A stretch of DNA of 21,672 bases from Pseudomonadota bacterium (lineage in GTDB: Bacteria; Pseudomonadota; Gammaproteobacteria; Pseudomonadales; UBA5518). Both the position numbers and the translations under genes were made by a program. Under the pieces are notes generated by a model. It did not search any database. It saw nothing but the letters and a program-made list of their open reading frames with translations, and was not told the origin of the DNA. The stretch's first letter is position 1. Each line of letters begins with the position of its first letter. Shown piece by piece: positions 14,238 to 21,620 of the stretch. Location: positions 1 through 21,672 of the forward strand of contig CAUJIL010000255.1 of assembly GCA_963204845.1 (NCBI GenBank), read 5' to 3'.

Positions 14238-16784
14238 ATGCCTGGCACCCGCTTTTCCCTCGAGGTCCAGCCGCGCCTGCCGCCGGAACTCGCGCGCCTC
14301 GACGAACTCGCGAACAACCTCGTCTACTCGTGGGACCGCCGCGTGCGCGCGCTGTTCGCGCGCCTCGACCGCACGCTGTGGAACGCCTGCGGCGCCAACC
14401 CGCGGGTGTTCCTGCGCCGGGTGGCGCAGCAGATCCTCGACGAGGCCGTCGAGGACCGCACCTACCTCGAGGAGTACCGGCGGGTACTCAGCAGCTACGA
14501 GGCGTACATGGAGCGCGAGATGCGCCCCGAGTGCGAGCACTTCCTCGACGCCGACGAGGACCTGGTCGCGTACTTCTGCGCCGAGTTCGGCCTGCACGAG
14601 AGCTTCCCGATCTACTCGGGCGGCCTCGGCATCCTGGCCGGGGACCACTGCAAGGCCGCCAGCGACCTCGGGATTCCGTTCGTGGGCGTCGGCCTGCTCT
14701 ACCACAACGGCTACTTCACGCAGACCATCGACGGGCACGGCAACCAGATCTCGCAGATCGTGCCCTCCGACTTCAACGACCTGCCGATCCGCCCGGCGCT
14801 GATCGGCGGCGAGCGCCTGCGCGTCGACCTCGACTTCCCGGGCCGCACGGTCGCGGTGCACGTCTGGGAAGCGCGTGTGGGCCACATCCGGCTGTTCCTG
14901 CTCGACACCGACCTGCCGGAGAACACCGAGGCGGACCGCCGCATCACGCGCCAGCTCTACGGCGGCGGACGCGAGATGCGCATCGAACAGGAGATCGTGC
15001 TCGGCATCGGCGGCACGCGCGCGCTGCGGCGCATGGGCCTGCGGCCCACCGCGTGGCACATCAACGAGGGGCACGCGGCGTTCCTGGTGCTCGAGCGCTG
15101 TCGCGAATACGTGCAGGAGGGGCTCACGCTCGCCGAGGCGCTGGAGATCGTCGCCGCCGGCACCGTGTTCACCACGCACACACCGGTGCCGGCCGGGCAC
15201 GACATCTTCGACGCCGGCCTGTTCGAGACCTACTTCCGCGATTTCGCGACCGGCCTCGGCGTGGGCATGCCGGAACTGATGGCGCTCGGCAGCCTGCCGG
15301 CGCCCAACGGCAGCTTCAACATGACCACGCTGGCGCTGCAGGGATCGCGCTTCCACAACGGCGTCTCGCGCATCCACGGGGGCGTCGCCTCGGTGATGGA
15401 GCAGGCCGTCTGGCCGCAGGTTCCGCCCGACGAGAACCCGATGACCTACGTCACCAACGGCGTGCACGTACCGACCTTCCTCGCCAACGAATGGTTCAAC
15501 CTGTTCGAGATGCGTTTCGACGAGTGGCATGCCGAGCTGTCGAATCCCGAGTACTGGGAGCGCATCGACCAGATCCCCGACTACCAGTTCTGGAGCGTTC
15601 GCAAGCAGCTCAAGGAATGGCTGCTGCAGGACCTCACGCGGCGCGTCGAGCGCCAGTACCGGCGCAACGGCGAGAGCGAGGCGACCATCGCGCGCGTCAC
15701 CCGCCTGATCGCACGCCCCGAGGCCGACACACTGGTGATCGGTTTCGCGCGGCGTTTCGCGACCTACAAACGCGCCACGCTGCTGTTCTCCGATCCGGCG
15801 CGCCTGGCGCGCATCCTGAACGATCCGGAACGACCGACGGTCATCGTGTTCGGCGGCAAGGCGCACCCCAGCGACGCACCGGGTCAACACCTGATCAAGG
15901 TCATCCACGAGTTCGCGCACCGCCCCGAGTTCCAGGGCCGCATCATCCTGCTCGAAGGCTACGACATCCGCCTGGCCCGCCAGCTGGTCTCCGGTGTCGA
16001 TCTCTGGCTGAACACGCCGGAGTATCCGCTGGAGGCAAGCGGCACGTCCGGGCAGAAGGCCGCGATCAACGGCGTCATCAACCTCAGCGTGATGGACGGC
16101 TGGTGGGGCGAGGGTTTCAACGGCGAGAACGGCTGGGGCATCGCCCCGCGCGATCCGCGGCTCGACCTCGAGCAGCGCAACCGCGACGAAGGCAAGGACC
16201 TGCTCGACCTGCTCGAGCACGAGGTGCTGCCGCTGTATTTCGCGCGCGACGGCCACGGCTACTCGCGCGGCTGGGTGAAGATGGCGAAAGCCTCGATGAA
16301 GTCGATCATCCCGCGCTTCAATTCGCGGCGCATGGTGATGGACTACATCACGCGGCTGTACTGCCCGGCGCGCGAGCAGCACCGCCGGCTGTCGGCCGAC
16401 AGCGCAGCCGGTGCGCGTGAACTCGCCGCCTGGAAGCGCCGCGTGCGCTCGTGCTGGGCGGGCGTGCGCATCACGCTCGCCAACGAGCCGCCCGGCGCCG
16501 TGCACCACGACCAGACCGTGCCGCTGCGCGTGCGGCTGCTGCTGAACGGCCTGCAACCATCGGATGTCGTGGTCGAGTGCCTGATCGATCCGTCACCCCA
16601 ATCCGACGAGACGAGTCCCCAGCGCGTGCAGCTCGAGGCGGTGCCCGAAGGCGGCGAGGAACGCGTGTTCGCGGCCGATTTCCACGCGCTGAACGCCGGG
16701 CTGCAGGAGATGCGCATCCGCGCCTACCCCTACCACCCGCTGCTCAGCCACCGCTTCGAGCTCGGCCTGATGATCTGGCTGTAG
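14238..16784 (+). CDS. glgP: Alpha-glucan phosphorylase, DUF3417-type (GT35)
   Basis: Phosphorolytic removal of terminal glucose from glycogen or maltodextrin as glucose-1-phosphate, using pyridoxal phosphate. At 848 aa it belongs to the form with an N-terminal DUF3417 domain (LANNLVYSWDRRVRALF within the first 45 residues), better known from actinobacteria and thermophiles, rather than the shorter E. coli GlgP/MalP type. The active-site region has EFGLHESFPIYSGGLGILAGDH (20 of these conserved), WHINEGHAAF, RRFATYKRATL and the PLP Lys607 in GTSGQKAAING. Third in glgB-glgA-glgP; GGAG lies about 12 bases before the ATG. The stop codon is TAG, the last three bases of the GTAG head of a REP element. 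Confidence 0.96.
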   Translation: MPGTRFSLEVQPRLPPELARLDELANNLVYSWDRRVRALFARLDRTLWNACGANPRVFLRRVAQQILDEAVEDRTYLEEYRRVLSSYEAYMEREMRPECEHFLDADEDLVAYFCAEFGLHESFPIYSGGLGILAGDHCKAASDLGIPFVGVGLLYHNGYFTQTIDGHGNQISQIVPSDFNDLPIRPALIGGERLRVDLDFPGRTVAVHVWEARVGHIRLFLLDTDLPENTEADRRITRQLYGGGREMRIEQEIVLGIGGTRALRRMGLRPTAWHINEGHAAFLVLERCREYVQEGLTLAEALEIVAAGTVFTTHTPVPAGHDIFDAGLFETYFRDFATGLGVGMPELMALGSLPAPNGSFNMTTLALQGSRFHNGVSRIHGGVASVMEQAVWPQVPPDENPMTYVTNGVHVPTFLANEWFNLFEMRFDEWHAELSNPEYWERIDQIPDYQFWSVRKQLKEWLLQDLTRRVERQYRRNGESEATIARVTRLIARPEADTLVIGFARRFATYKRATLLFSDPARLARILNDPERPTVIVFGGKAHPSDAPGQHLIKVIHEFAHRPEFQGRIILLEGYDIRLARQLVSGVDLWLNTPEYPLEASGTSGQKAAINGVINLSVMDGWWGEGFNGENGWGIAPRDPRLDLEQRNRDEGKDLLDLLEHEVLPLYFARDGHGYSRGWVKMAKASMKSIIPRFNSRRMVMDYITRLYCPAREQHRRLSADSAAGARELAAWKRRVRSCWAGVRITLANEPPGAVHHDQTVPLRVRLLLNGLQPSDVVVECLIDPSPQSDETSPQRVQLEAVPEGGEERVFAADFHALNAGLQEMRIRAYPYHPLLSHRFELGLMIWL

Positions 16785-16900
16785 GTCCGCGCTGTGCCCG
16801 GACATTGTTCGGCACCTCGTTCGGCCACAGGCCGAACCTGCGGGTTCGCGTAGGTCCGGGCTGTGCCCGGACATTCGTGCGGCCACAGGCCGAACCTACG
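16781..16900. repeat. REP cluster 2: two inverted REP pairs between convergent glgP and pgi
   Basis: Four elements alternate in orientation. D (16781-16803) and F (16850-16872) read forward with GTAG and arms of the GTCCGGGC type around TGT; E (16819-16841) and G (16877-16899) read in reverse with arms of the GTTCGGCC type around ACA, ending CTGC and CTAC. D and G each have one stem mismatch; E and F are perfect. Each pair joins one palindrome of each type, as the A-B pair in cluster 1 does. The cluster fills the whole space between the two genes and invades both ends: D supplies the TAG of glgP and G the TAG of pgi. It probably acts as a bidirectional transcript end. Confidence 0.87.
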
Positions 16901-18551
16901 CGGTGGGGTCCGCGGCGGCATGCTGATCGCGATACATCGCGATCAGCGCTGCGGTCGAGGGGTCCACATCGTGCGCGGCGGTCGGGGCCCCGCGCAGCGC
17001 CGCGTGCACCGCCTCGCCGAGCCGCTTGCCGAGTTCCACCCCGAACTGATCGAAGGAATTCAGCCCCCACAGGTAGCCAGCGGCGACGGTGCGGTGCTCG
17101 TACAGCGCGATCAGCGCACCGAGTGTGCGCGGCGTCACGCGCTCCATCACGATCGTGTTGCTCGGCCGGTTGCCCGGCATCACGAGGTGCGGCGCCAGCC
17201 GCTCGGCCTCCTCCTCCGTCACGCCGCGCGCGGCGAGTTCGGTGCGCGCCTCCGCCAGCGTGCGCCCCAGCATCAGCGCCTGGCTCTGCGCGATGCAGTT
17301 CGCGACCAGGTGCGCGTGCTGCGCCGCGTTGGCGCTGTGGCTGGCAAGCGGCAGCACGAAATCCACCGGCACGATGTCGGTGCCCTGGTGCAGCATCTGG
17401 TGGAACGAGTGTTGTCCGTTGGTGCCGGCCGTGCCCCAGACCACGCCCGCACTGGCCTGAGGCAGCGGCGCGCCGTCGACGCCCACCGACTTGCCGTTGC
17501 TCTCCATCACGAGCTGCTGCAGGTATTCGGGCAGCCGTGCCAGGCCCTGGTCGTACGGGATCACCGCCAGCGAGCTGCACCCCAGCACGTTGCGATACCA
17601 GACGTCGAGCAGCGCCAGCACCAGCGGCAGGTTCGCCGCGGCCGGCGCGTCGATGAAATGACGGTCCATCGCGCGCGCCCCGGCGAGCAACTCGTCGAAG
17701 GCATCGGCGCCGGTGGCGATCGCGATCGGCAGCCCGATCGCCGACCACAGCGAATAGCGGCCGCCGACCCAGTCCCACATCGGCAACACGTTGTCCGCGG
17801 CGATGCCGAACGCCACCGCCGCCGCCACGTTCGACGACACCGCGAGGAAATGGCGCGCGACGTGCTCCGGCGGGCAGCCGGCCGCGCTCAGCCAGCGGCG
17901 CGCGGCCAGCGCGTTATGCAGCGTTTCCAGCGTCGAGAACGATTTCGACGCGACCACGAACAGCGTGCTCGCCGGCTCCAGAGCACCCAGCGTGTCCTCG
18001 AGGTCGCGCGGATCGACGTTCGAGACGAAATGGCAGCGCGGACTCGCACCGCACAGGTGCCCCAGCGCACCGGTCACGAAGGCGGGCCCCAGATGCGAGC
18101 CGCCGATGCCGATGTTGACCACGTCGCGCACCGCACGCCCGCTCCAGCCGGTCCACGCGCCCTTGCGCAGCCGGGAGGCGATCGCCGCGATGCGCGTGCG
18201 CACCGCGGCGACCTCCGCGGCCTGGGGCAGCGCGGCACCGGCGTCGCTGCCACGCAGTGCGGTGTGCAGCACGGCGCGCCGCTCGGTGGGGTTCATCGTT
18301 TCGCCGGCGAACTGGCGGCGCACGCTGGTGGCGACGTCACGCTCGTGCGCCAGCGCGAGCAGCGCGGCCAATGTGTCCCGATCGACGAGGTTCTTCGAGT
18401 AATCCAGCGTGAGTCCCGCGGCCTGCAGCCGCATGTGCTGCGCGCGGGCGGGATCGGCCGCGAAGGCCGCGCGCAGCGAGAAGCCGCGCAGCGCGTCACG
18501 CCGCACCAGCACCGCGTTCCAGGCGGGACCGCCTGCGAGTTCCTTCGTCAT
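16896..18551 (-). CDS. pgi: Glucose-6-phosphate isomerase
   Basis: Interconverts glucose-6-phosphate and fructose-6-phosphate, linking glycogen breakdown to glycolysis. At 551 aa it is the classic long form. Motifs seen are LDYSKNLVDRDTL, VNIGIGGSHLGP, ASKSFSTLET, WDWVGGRYSLWSAIGLP, MESNGKS with the catalytic Glu, GTNGQHSFHQMLHQGT with the catalytic His, and FDQFGVELGKRL with the catalytic Lys. The ATG at 18551 has a GGGA-type ribosome binding site; a longer start at 18611 adds residues not typical of the family. It is convergent with glgP and divergent from the kinase gene. Its TAG stop lies inside a REP element, so the last residues (DPTA) are partly written by repeat-associated sequence. 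Confidence 0.96.
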   Translation of the reverse strand: MTKELAGGPAWNAVLVRRDALRGFSLRAAFAADPARAQHMRLQAAGLTLDYSKNLVDRDTLAALLALAHERDVATSVRRQFAGETMNPTERRAVLHTALRGSDAGAALPQAAEVAAVRTRIAAIASRLRKGAWTGWSGRAVRDVVNIGIGGSHLGPAFVTGALGHLCGASPRCHFVSNVDPRDLEDTLGALEPASTLFVVASKSFSTLETLHNALAARRWLSAAGCPPEHVARHFLAVSSNVAAAVAFGIAADNVLPMWDWVGGRYSLWSAIGLPIAIATGADAFDELLAGARAMDRHFIDAPAAANLPLVLALLDVWYRNVLGCSSLAVIPYDQGLARLPEYLQQLVMESNGKSVGVDGAPLPQASAGVVWGTAGTNGQHSFHQMLHQGTDIVPVDFVLPLASHSANAAQHAHLVANCIAQSQALMLGRTLAEARTELAARGVTEEEAERLAPHLVMPGNRPSNTIVMERVTPRTLGALIALYEHRTVAAGYLWGLNSFDQFGVELGKRLGEAVHAALRGAPTAAHDVDPSTAALIAMYRDQHAAADPTA

Positions 18552-18581
18552 GCTTGCGTTCCCTTCCCTTTGCCAGGTTGC

Positions 18582-18593
18582 GCCCGCGCGGGC
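18582..18593. promoter_or_regulatory. 12-bp perfect palindrome between divergent pgi and kinase genes
   Basis: GCCCGCGCGGGC is self-complementary and sits in the 90-base gap between the two divergent start codons. It could be an operator, but in DNA this rich in G and C such palindromes arise easily. I did not recognise convincing -10/-35 elements for either gene in the gap. Confidence 0.2.
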
Positions 18594-18641
18594 CGCGTCG
18601 TCAGAATGCACCCGCAGTGTTTCACTCTAGCGTACGGCGGC

Positions 18642-19193
18642 ATGACGGAACAGCAACGCGGAATCACCCTGATCGGCATGCCCGGCTGCGGCAAGAGCAC
18701 CGTTGGCGCCCTGCTCGCCAAGCGCCTGGGACTCGGGTTCCTGGACACCGACGCGGTGATCGAGGCGCGCAGCGGGCGATCGCTGCAGCGCATCGTCGAC
18801 GAGGACGGTGCCGCGCGCCTGCGCGCGATCGAGGAGGACGTACTGGTGCACACCGACGCCCACGCGCGCGTGGTCGCCACCGGTGGCAGCGCGGTGTACG
18901 CGGATGCGGCGATGCGCCATCTGGCGTCGGCCAGCACCATCGTCTACCTGGAGGTCGGGCTGGAGGAGCTCCACCGGCGCGTGGCGGACTGGGCGACGCG
19001 CGGACTGGTACGCGCCCCGGGCCAGGGCGTGTCCGAGCTGTTCGCCGAACGCACGCGGCTGTACCGGCGTCACGCCGAGGTGCGCGTCCCCTGCGACGGC
19101 CTGACGCCGGCGGACGTGGTCGAGCGCGTGGTCGCGGCGCTGCTCAGCCGCGGTGATAACGTTGCGGAACGAACGGCAACTTCGACACCGTGA
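18642..19193 (+). CDS. Shikimate kinase family P-loop kinase, divergent substrate site
   Basis: A 183-aa protein with the shikimate kinase fold. The Walker A motif GMPGCGKST covers 12-20, the metal/substrate motif FLDTD 33-37, and the helix with Arg61 (LRAIEEDVL) follows. Differences from true AroK/AroL: the GGG substrate loop is GGS (81-83, ATGGSAVY) and the lid motif normally RPLL is RGLV (120-123). Arg137 in ERTRLY is kept. It is not next to aroB, the usual partner of aroK. It may phosphorylate shikimate or another small alcohol; automatic annotation would say shikimate kinase. The last 13 residues (after LLSR) look like an extension, and the gene overlaps the 3' end of gcvT by 50 bases. 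The start is the first ATG after the pgi promoter gap. Confidence 0.82.
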   Translation: MTEQQRGITLIGMPGCGKSTVGALLAKRLGLGFLDTDAVIEARSGRSLQRIVDEDGAARLRAIEEDVLVHTDAHARVVATGGSAVYADAAMRHLASASTIVYLEVGLEELHRRVADWATRGLVRAPGQGVSELFAERTRLYRRHAEVRVPCDGLTPADVVERVVAALLSRGDNVAERTATSTP

Positions 19194-20247
19194 CCGGGCG
19201 CGGGCGCTCGCGCACCAGCGCGTACAGCGCCGTGCCAGGGGCAGCGAAAGCGCGTTCGACATAGCCCATCATCACCGGTCCGCCGACGCTGGGACCGAAG
19301 CCACCACTGCTCACCTCGCCGACCGGGTTGCCGTCGGCGTCGGTCAGCAGCGCGCCTTCGCGCACCGGCACGCGTTCTTCGCCACGCAGCCCCACCCGCC
19401 GCCGGGCCGTGCCGTCGCGCAGTTCGGCATCGATACGCTGCGCTCCCGGGTAACCGCCCGCGCGTGCTCCGCCAGGGCGGCGCACCGCCGGGATCGCCCA
19501 CGCCAGCCCCGCCGCGACCGGCGTGATCGCCGGTCCCAGTTCGTGCCCGTACAGGCACAGTCCGGCCTCGAGGCGCAGCGAATCACGCGCGCCGAGACCG
19601 ACCGGTGCCACCGCCTCGTGCGCGAGCAGGAGGCGGGCGATGCGCTCGACGTGCGCGGGCGGCACCGAGATCTCGAAACCGTCCTCGCCGGTATAACCGG
19701 AACGCGTGACGAAACACGGCACCCCGTCGATCACGCACTGCATGCCGTTCATGAACACCAGCCCCGCGACCGCCGGCGCCAGCGCAGCGAGCACCGCGAC
19801 CGCAGCCGGCCCCTGCAGTGCGAGCAGGCCCTGCCCCGCGAGTTCCTCGACCTCCAGCCCCGGCAGCCCGGCGCGCAGATAGGCCACATCCGCCTGCTTG
19901 CACCCGGCGTTGACGACCAGGAAGAAGGTCTCCGAATCCCGGCGCGTGACGATCAGGTCATCGAGCACGCCGGCCTGCTCGTTGGTGAACAGCGAATAGA
20001 CCTGCTTGCCGGGTGCCAGGCCGAGCAGGTCCGAGGGCAGCAGCCGTTCGAGCGCCTCGGCGGCGCCGGCGCCACGCACCAGCACCTGCCCCATGTGCGA
20101 GACGTCGAACAGTCCCGCCGCGGCGCGCGTGTGCAGGTGCTCGCGCACGATGCCCTCCGGGTACTGCACCGGCATCTCGTAGCCGGCGAACGGCACCATG
20201 CGCGCACCGAGCGCGAGATGCAGGGCGTGCAGCGGGGTACGGTTCAT
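19144..20247 (-). CDS. gcvT: Aminomethyltransferase, glycine cleavage system T protein
   Basis: Transfers the methylene group from aminomethyl-lipoyl H protein to tetrahydrofolate and releases ammonia. At 367 aa it is standard for the family. The N-terminus reads TPLHALHLALGARMVPFAGYEMPVQY, and FDVSHMGQV and GVLDDLIV follow, with Asp96-Asp97 at the position of the catalytic aspartate. SGYTGEDGFEI and LRLEAGLCLYGHEL carry the folate-site motifs. GGAGG lies 4 bases before the ATG. No gcvH or gcvP is next to it: the downstream neighbour is a convergent kinase gene, so the partner proteins must be encoded elsewhere. No glycine riboswitch was recognised in the short leader. Confidence 0.96.
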   Translation of the reverse strand: MNRTPLHALHLALGARMVPFAGYEMPVQYPEGIVREHLHTRAAAGLFDVSHMGQVLVRGAGAAEALERLLPSDLLGLAPGKQVYSLFTNEQAGVLDDLIVTRRDSETFFLVVNAGCKQADVAYLRAGLPGLEVEELAGQGLLALQGPAAVAVLAALAPAVAGLVFMNGMQCVIDGVPCFVTRSGYTGEDGFEISVPPAHVERIARLLLAHEAVAPVGLGARDSLRLEAGLCLYGHELGPAITPVAAGLAWAIPAVRRPGGARAGGYPGAQRIDAELRDGTARRRVGLRGEERVPVREGALLTDADGNPVGEVSSGGFGPSVGGPVMMGYVERAFAAPGTALYALVRERPRPVTVSKLPFVPQRYHRG

Positions 20248-20280
20248 CGAGCCTCCGGTGGGCGATTGCGGTGCCGGGTA

Positions 20281-20293
20281 CCGGCGGCGCCGG
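20281..20293. other. Small GC hairpin between the 71-aa gene and gcvT
   Basis: CCGGC and GCCGG pair around GGC. Within the same 108-base gap, CCGGTGGG (20255-20262, partly covering the gcvT ribosome binding site) is the inverted repeat of CCCACCGG (20319-20326). The outer pairing could hide the gcvT ribosome binding site in the mRNA, but this is only a possibility. Confidence 0.25.
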
Positions 20294-20355
20294 ACCCGCG
20301 CGCATTCTGGCCATTCACCCCACCGGCGTAAAGATCACGGCTGGATTCCCGGCGC

Positions 20356-20571
20356 TCAGACGAGCGCGATGCGCGGCGACGCCAGTTCCACCCACAGCGC
20401 GGGCGCACCGCCCGACAACCCCTCGGCCGCGGACGGCGCGCGTCGCTGCACCAGCGAGGCCGGGCACGCCACACCATCGGCCACGGCCGGACGCAGGGTC
20501 TGCGCGAACAGCACACTGCCGCCGGCGAGCAGCACGGCAGCCAGGACGACGTTTTTCAGGGACCCGCTCAT
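20356..20571 (-). CDS. Small exported or membrane-anchored protein of unknown function
   Basis: A 71-aa protein I do not recognise. The N-terminus has Lys6 followed by a hydrophobic stretch (VVLAAVLLAGGSVLFA, about residues 8-23), consistent with a signal peptide or single membrane anchor; an A-Q-T site after LFA could be a cleavage point. A single Cys lies in GVACPAS, and the rest is Ala/Pro-rich ending in WVELASPRIALV. Reality is supported by a strong GGGAGGG ribosome binding site 4 bases before the ATG and by a position that fits exactly between the SDR gene and gcvT on the same strand. No homologue comes to mind, and a chance ORF is possible. Confidence 0.6.
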   Translation of the reverse strand: MSGSLKNVVLAAVLLAGGSVLFAQTLRPAVADGVACPASLVQRRAPSAAEGLSGGAPALWVELASPRIALV

Positions 20572-20659
20572 GACACCCTCCCGATTCCAGCCGCGTGCAA
20601 TCGCCGCTCTTGCCCTATGGACGCGGCCGAGTGCCGGATGGATTCAGGCGTCGAAAAAA

Positions 20660-21499
20660 TCAGCCGCGCCGCAGCTTGTCGACGATCGGGTTGCCGGCTG
20701 CGGAATCGACGTGCGCACCGGCGACCAGCGAACCACCGTCGACCACGAGATCGATGCCGGTCGCCCACGAGGCGAGGTCGGAGACCAGGAACAGCGCGGC
20801 ACCCGCGATGTCGACCGGCATGCCGATGCGGCCGAGCGGGATGGTGCCTGAAAGTTCGTCTTCGCTGTTTTCCCACAACACGCGCGACATACGCGTCTTC
20901 ACCACACCGGGCGACAACGAGACCACGCGCACCCCCGGCGCGAATTCGCCGGCCAGTTGTCGCGTCAACCAGTGCAGCGTGGCCTTGCTGGCCTCGTAGG
21001 TGCCGATGAACGGCGCGTGGCGCTGTGCCCCCACCGTCGTCACGTTCAGGATCACGCCACCATTGACGCGCATCCAGTGTCGCCACGCCTGCTGCGCGAA
21101 CAGCAACGGACCCTCGACGTTGACCTCGAAGGTCTTGCGCCAAGCCGCCAGCTCGACGTCTGCCAGCGGGCCGAAGGCGGGGCTGGTCGCGGCGTTGTTG
21201 ACCAGGATATCGAGCCGGCCGAAGCGTTCGAGCGCTGCCGCGACGCAGGCGTTGGCGTGCGCGGGGTCGCCCGCGGAGCCCGCCACGTCCATCGCCACGC
21301 CGCTGCCCGGCAGCGCGGCGCTGATCGCGTCGAGCTCCACGCGCGCGGCGTCGAGCTCGTGCTGGCGGCGCGCCGTGATGCAGACGTTCGCGCCATTGCG
21401 CAGGAATGCCTCCGCGATCGCGAGCCCGATGCCGCGCGAGGCGCCGGTGATCAATGCGGTGCGTCCGTCCAGACGCAAGGGGGCTAGCGGATCGCTCAT
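20660..21499 (-). CDS. Short-chain dehydrogenase/reductase (SDR) family oxidoreductase
   Basis: A classical SDR of 279 aa that oxidises or reduces an alcohol/carbonyl substrate with NAD(P). The cofactor motif TGASRGIG is at 18-25, NNAA at 101-104, Asn127 in VNVEG, and the YxxxK pair Tyr168/Lys172 in TYEASKATL. The catalytic Ser position, 13 residues before Tyr, is Thr155 (NVTTVGAQ). SPGVVKTRMS and the C-terminal TGIDLVVDGGS are typical. Arg44 and Arg45 after the second beta-strand (ITARR) hint at NADP, without certainty. The ATG at 21499 gives the family-normal N-terminus; longer versions reach into the divergent promoter region. The substrate is unknown; the resemblance to reductases of the DHRS4-like group is only general. 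Confidence 0.9.
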   Translation of the reverse strand: MSDPLAPLRLDGRTALITGASRGIGLAIAEAFLRNGANVCITARRQHELDAARVELDAISAALPGSGVAMDVAGSAGDPAHANACVAAALERFGRLDILVNNAATSPAFGPLADVELAAWRKTFEVNVEGPLLFAQQAWRHWMRVNGGVILNVTTVGAQRHAPFIGTYEASKATLHWLTRQLAGEFAPGVRVVSLSPGVVKTRMSRVLWENSEDELSGTIPLGRIGMPVDIAGAALFLVSDLASWATGIDLVVDGGSLVAGAHVDSAAGNPIVDKLRRG

Positions 21500-21620
21500 C
21501 GGGTTGCTCCGGTACCATGAGTGCGGCGTGCCAGCGGCCGCTCGCCACAGTATGCATTGCCATCGCCGGCGCATGCATCCAGAATCCGGTTTCGTCCCAC
21601 ACGCCGTGCACGCCGAGCCG

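Noticed and set aside
14157..16556. Long open frame (about 800 codons) antisense to glgP, and similar ones antisense to glgB, glgA, pyrG and malQ
   Set aside because: High-GC codon use leaves opposite frames open by default. The translations are rich in Arg, Ala, His and Val without any family motif, while the sense frames carry complete conserved enzymes.
16896..18551. Apparent loss of Glu in the GEPGTNGQH motif of Pgi (here GTAGTNGQH)
   Set aside because: Counting in the human enzyme places the catalytic Glu in MESNGK and the catalytic His in NGQH; both are intact here, so the change is not at a catalytic residue.
20248..20355. Glycine riboswitch upstream of gcvT
   Set aside because: The gap is short and I could not recognise the conserved riboswitch core; only small GC hairpins are present.
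21500..21620. Short peptide-like frames between the SDR gene and glucokinase, including extended SDR or Glk N-termini
   Set aside because: No ribosome binding site or family similarity supports them, and the family-normal starts at 21499 and 21621 explain both genes.
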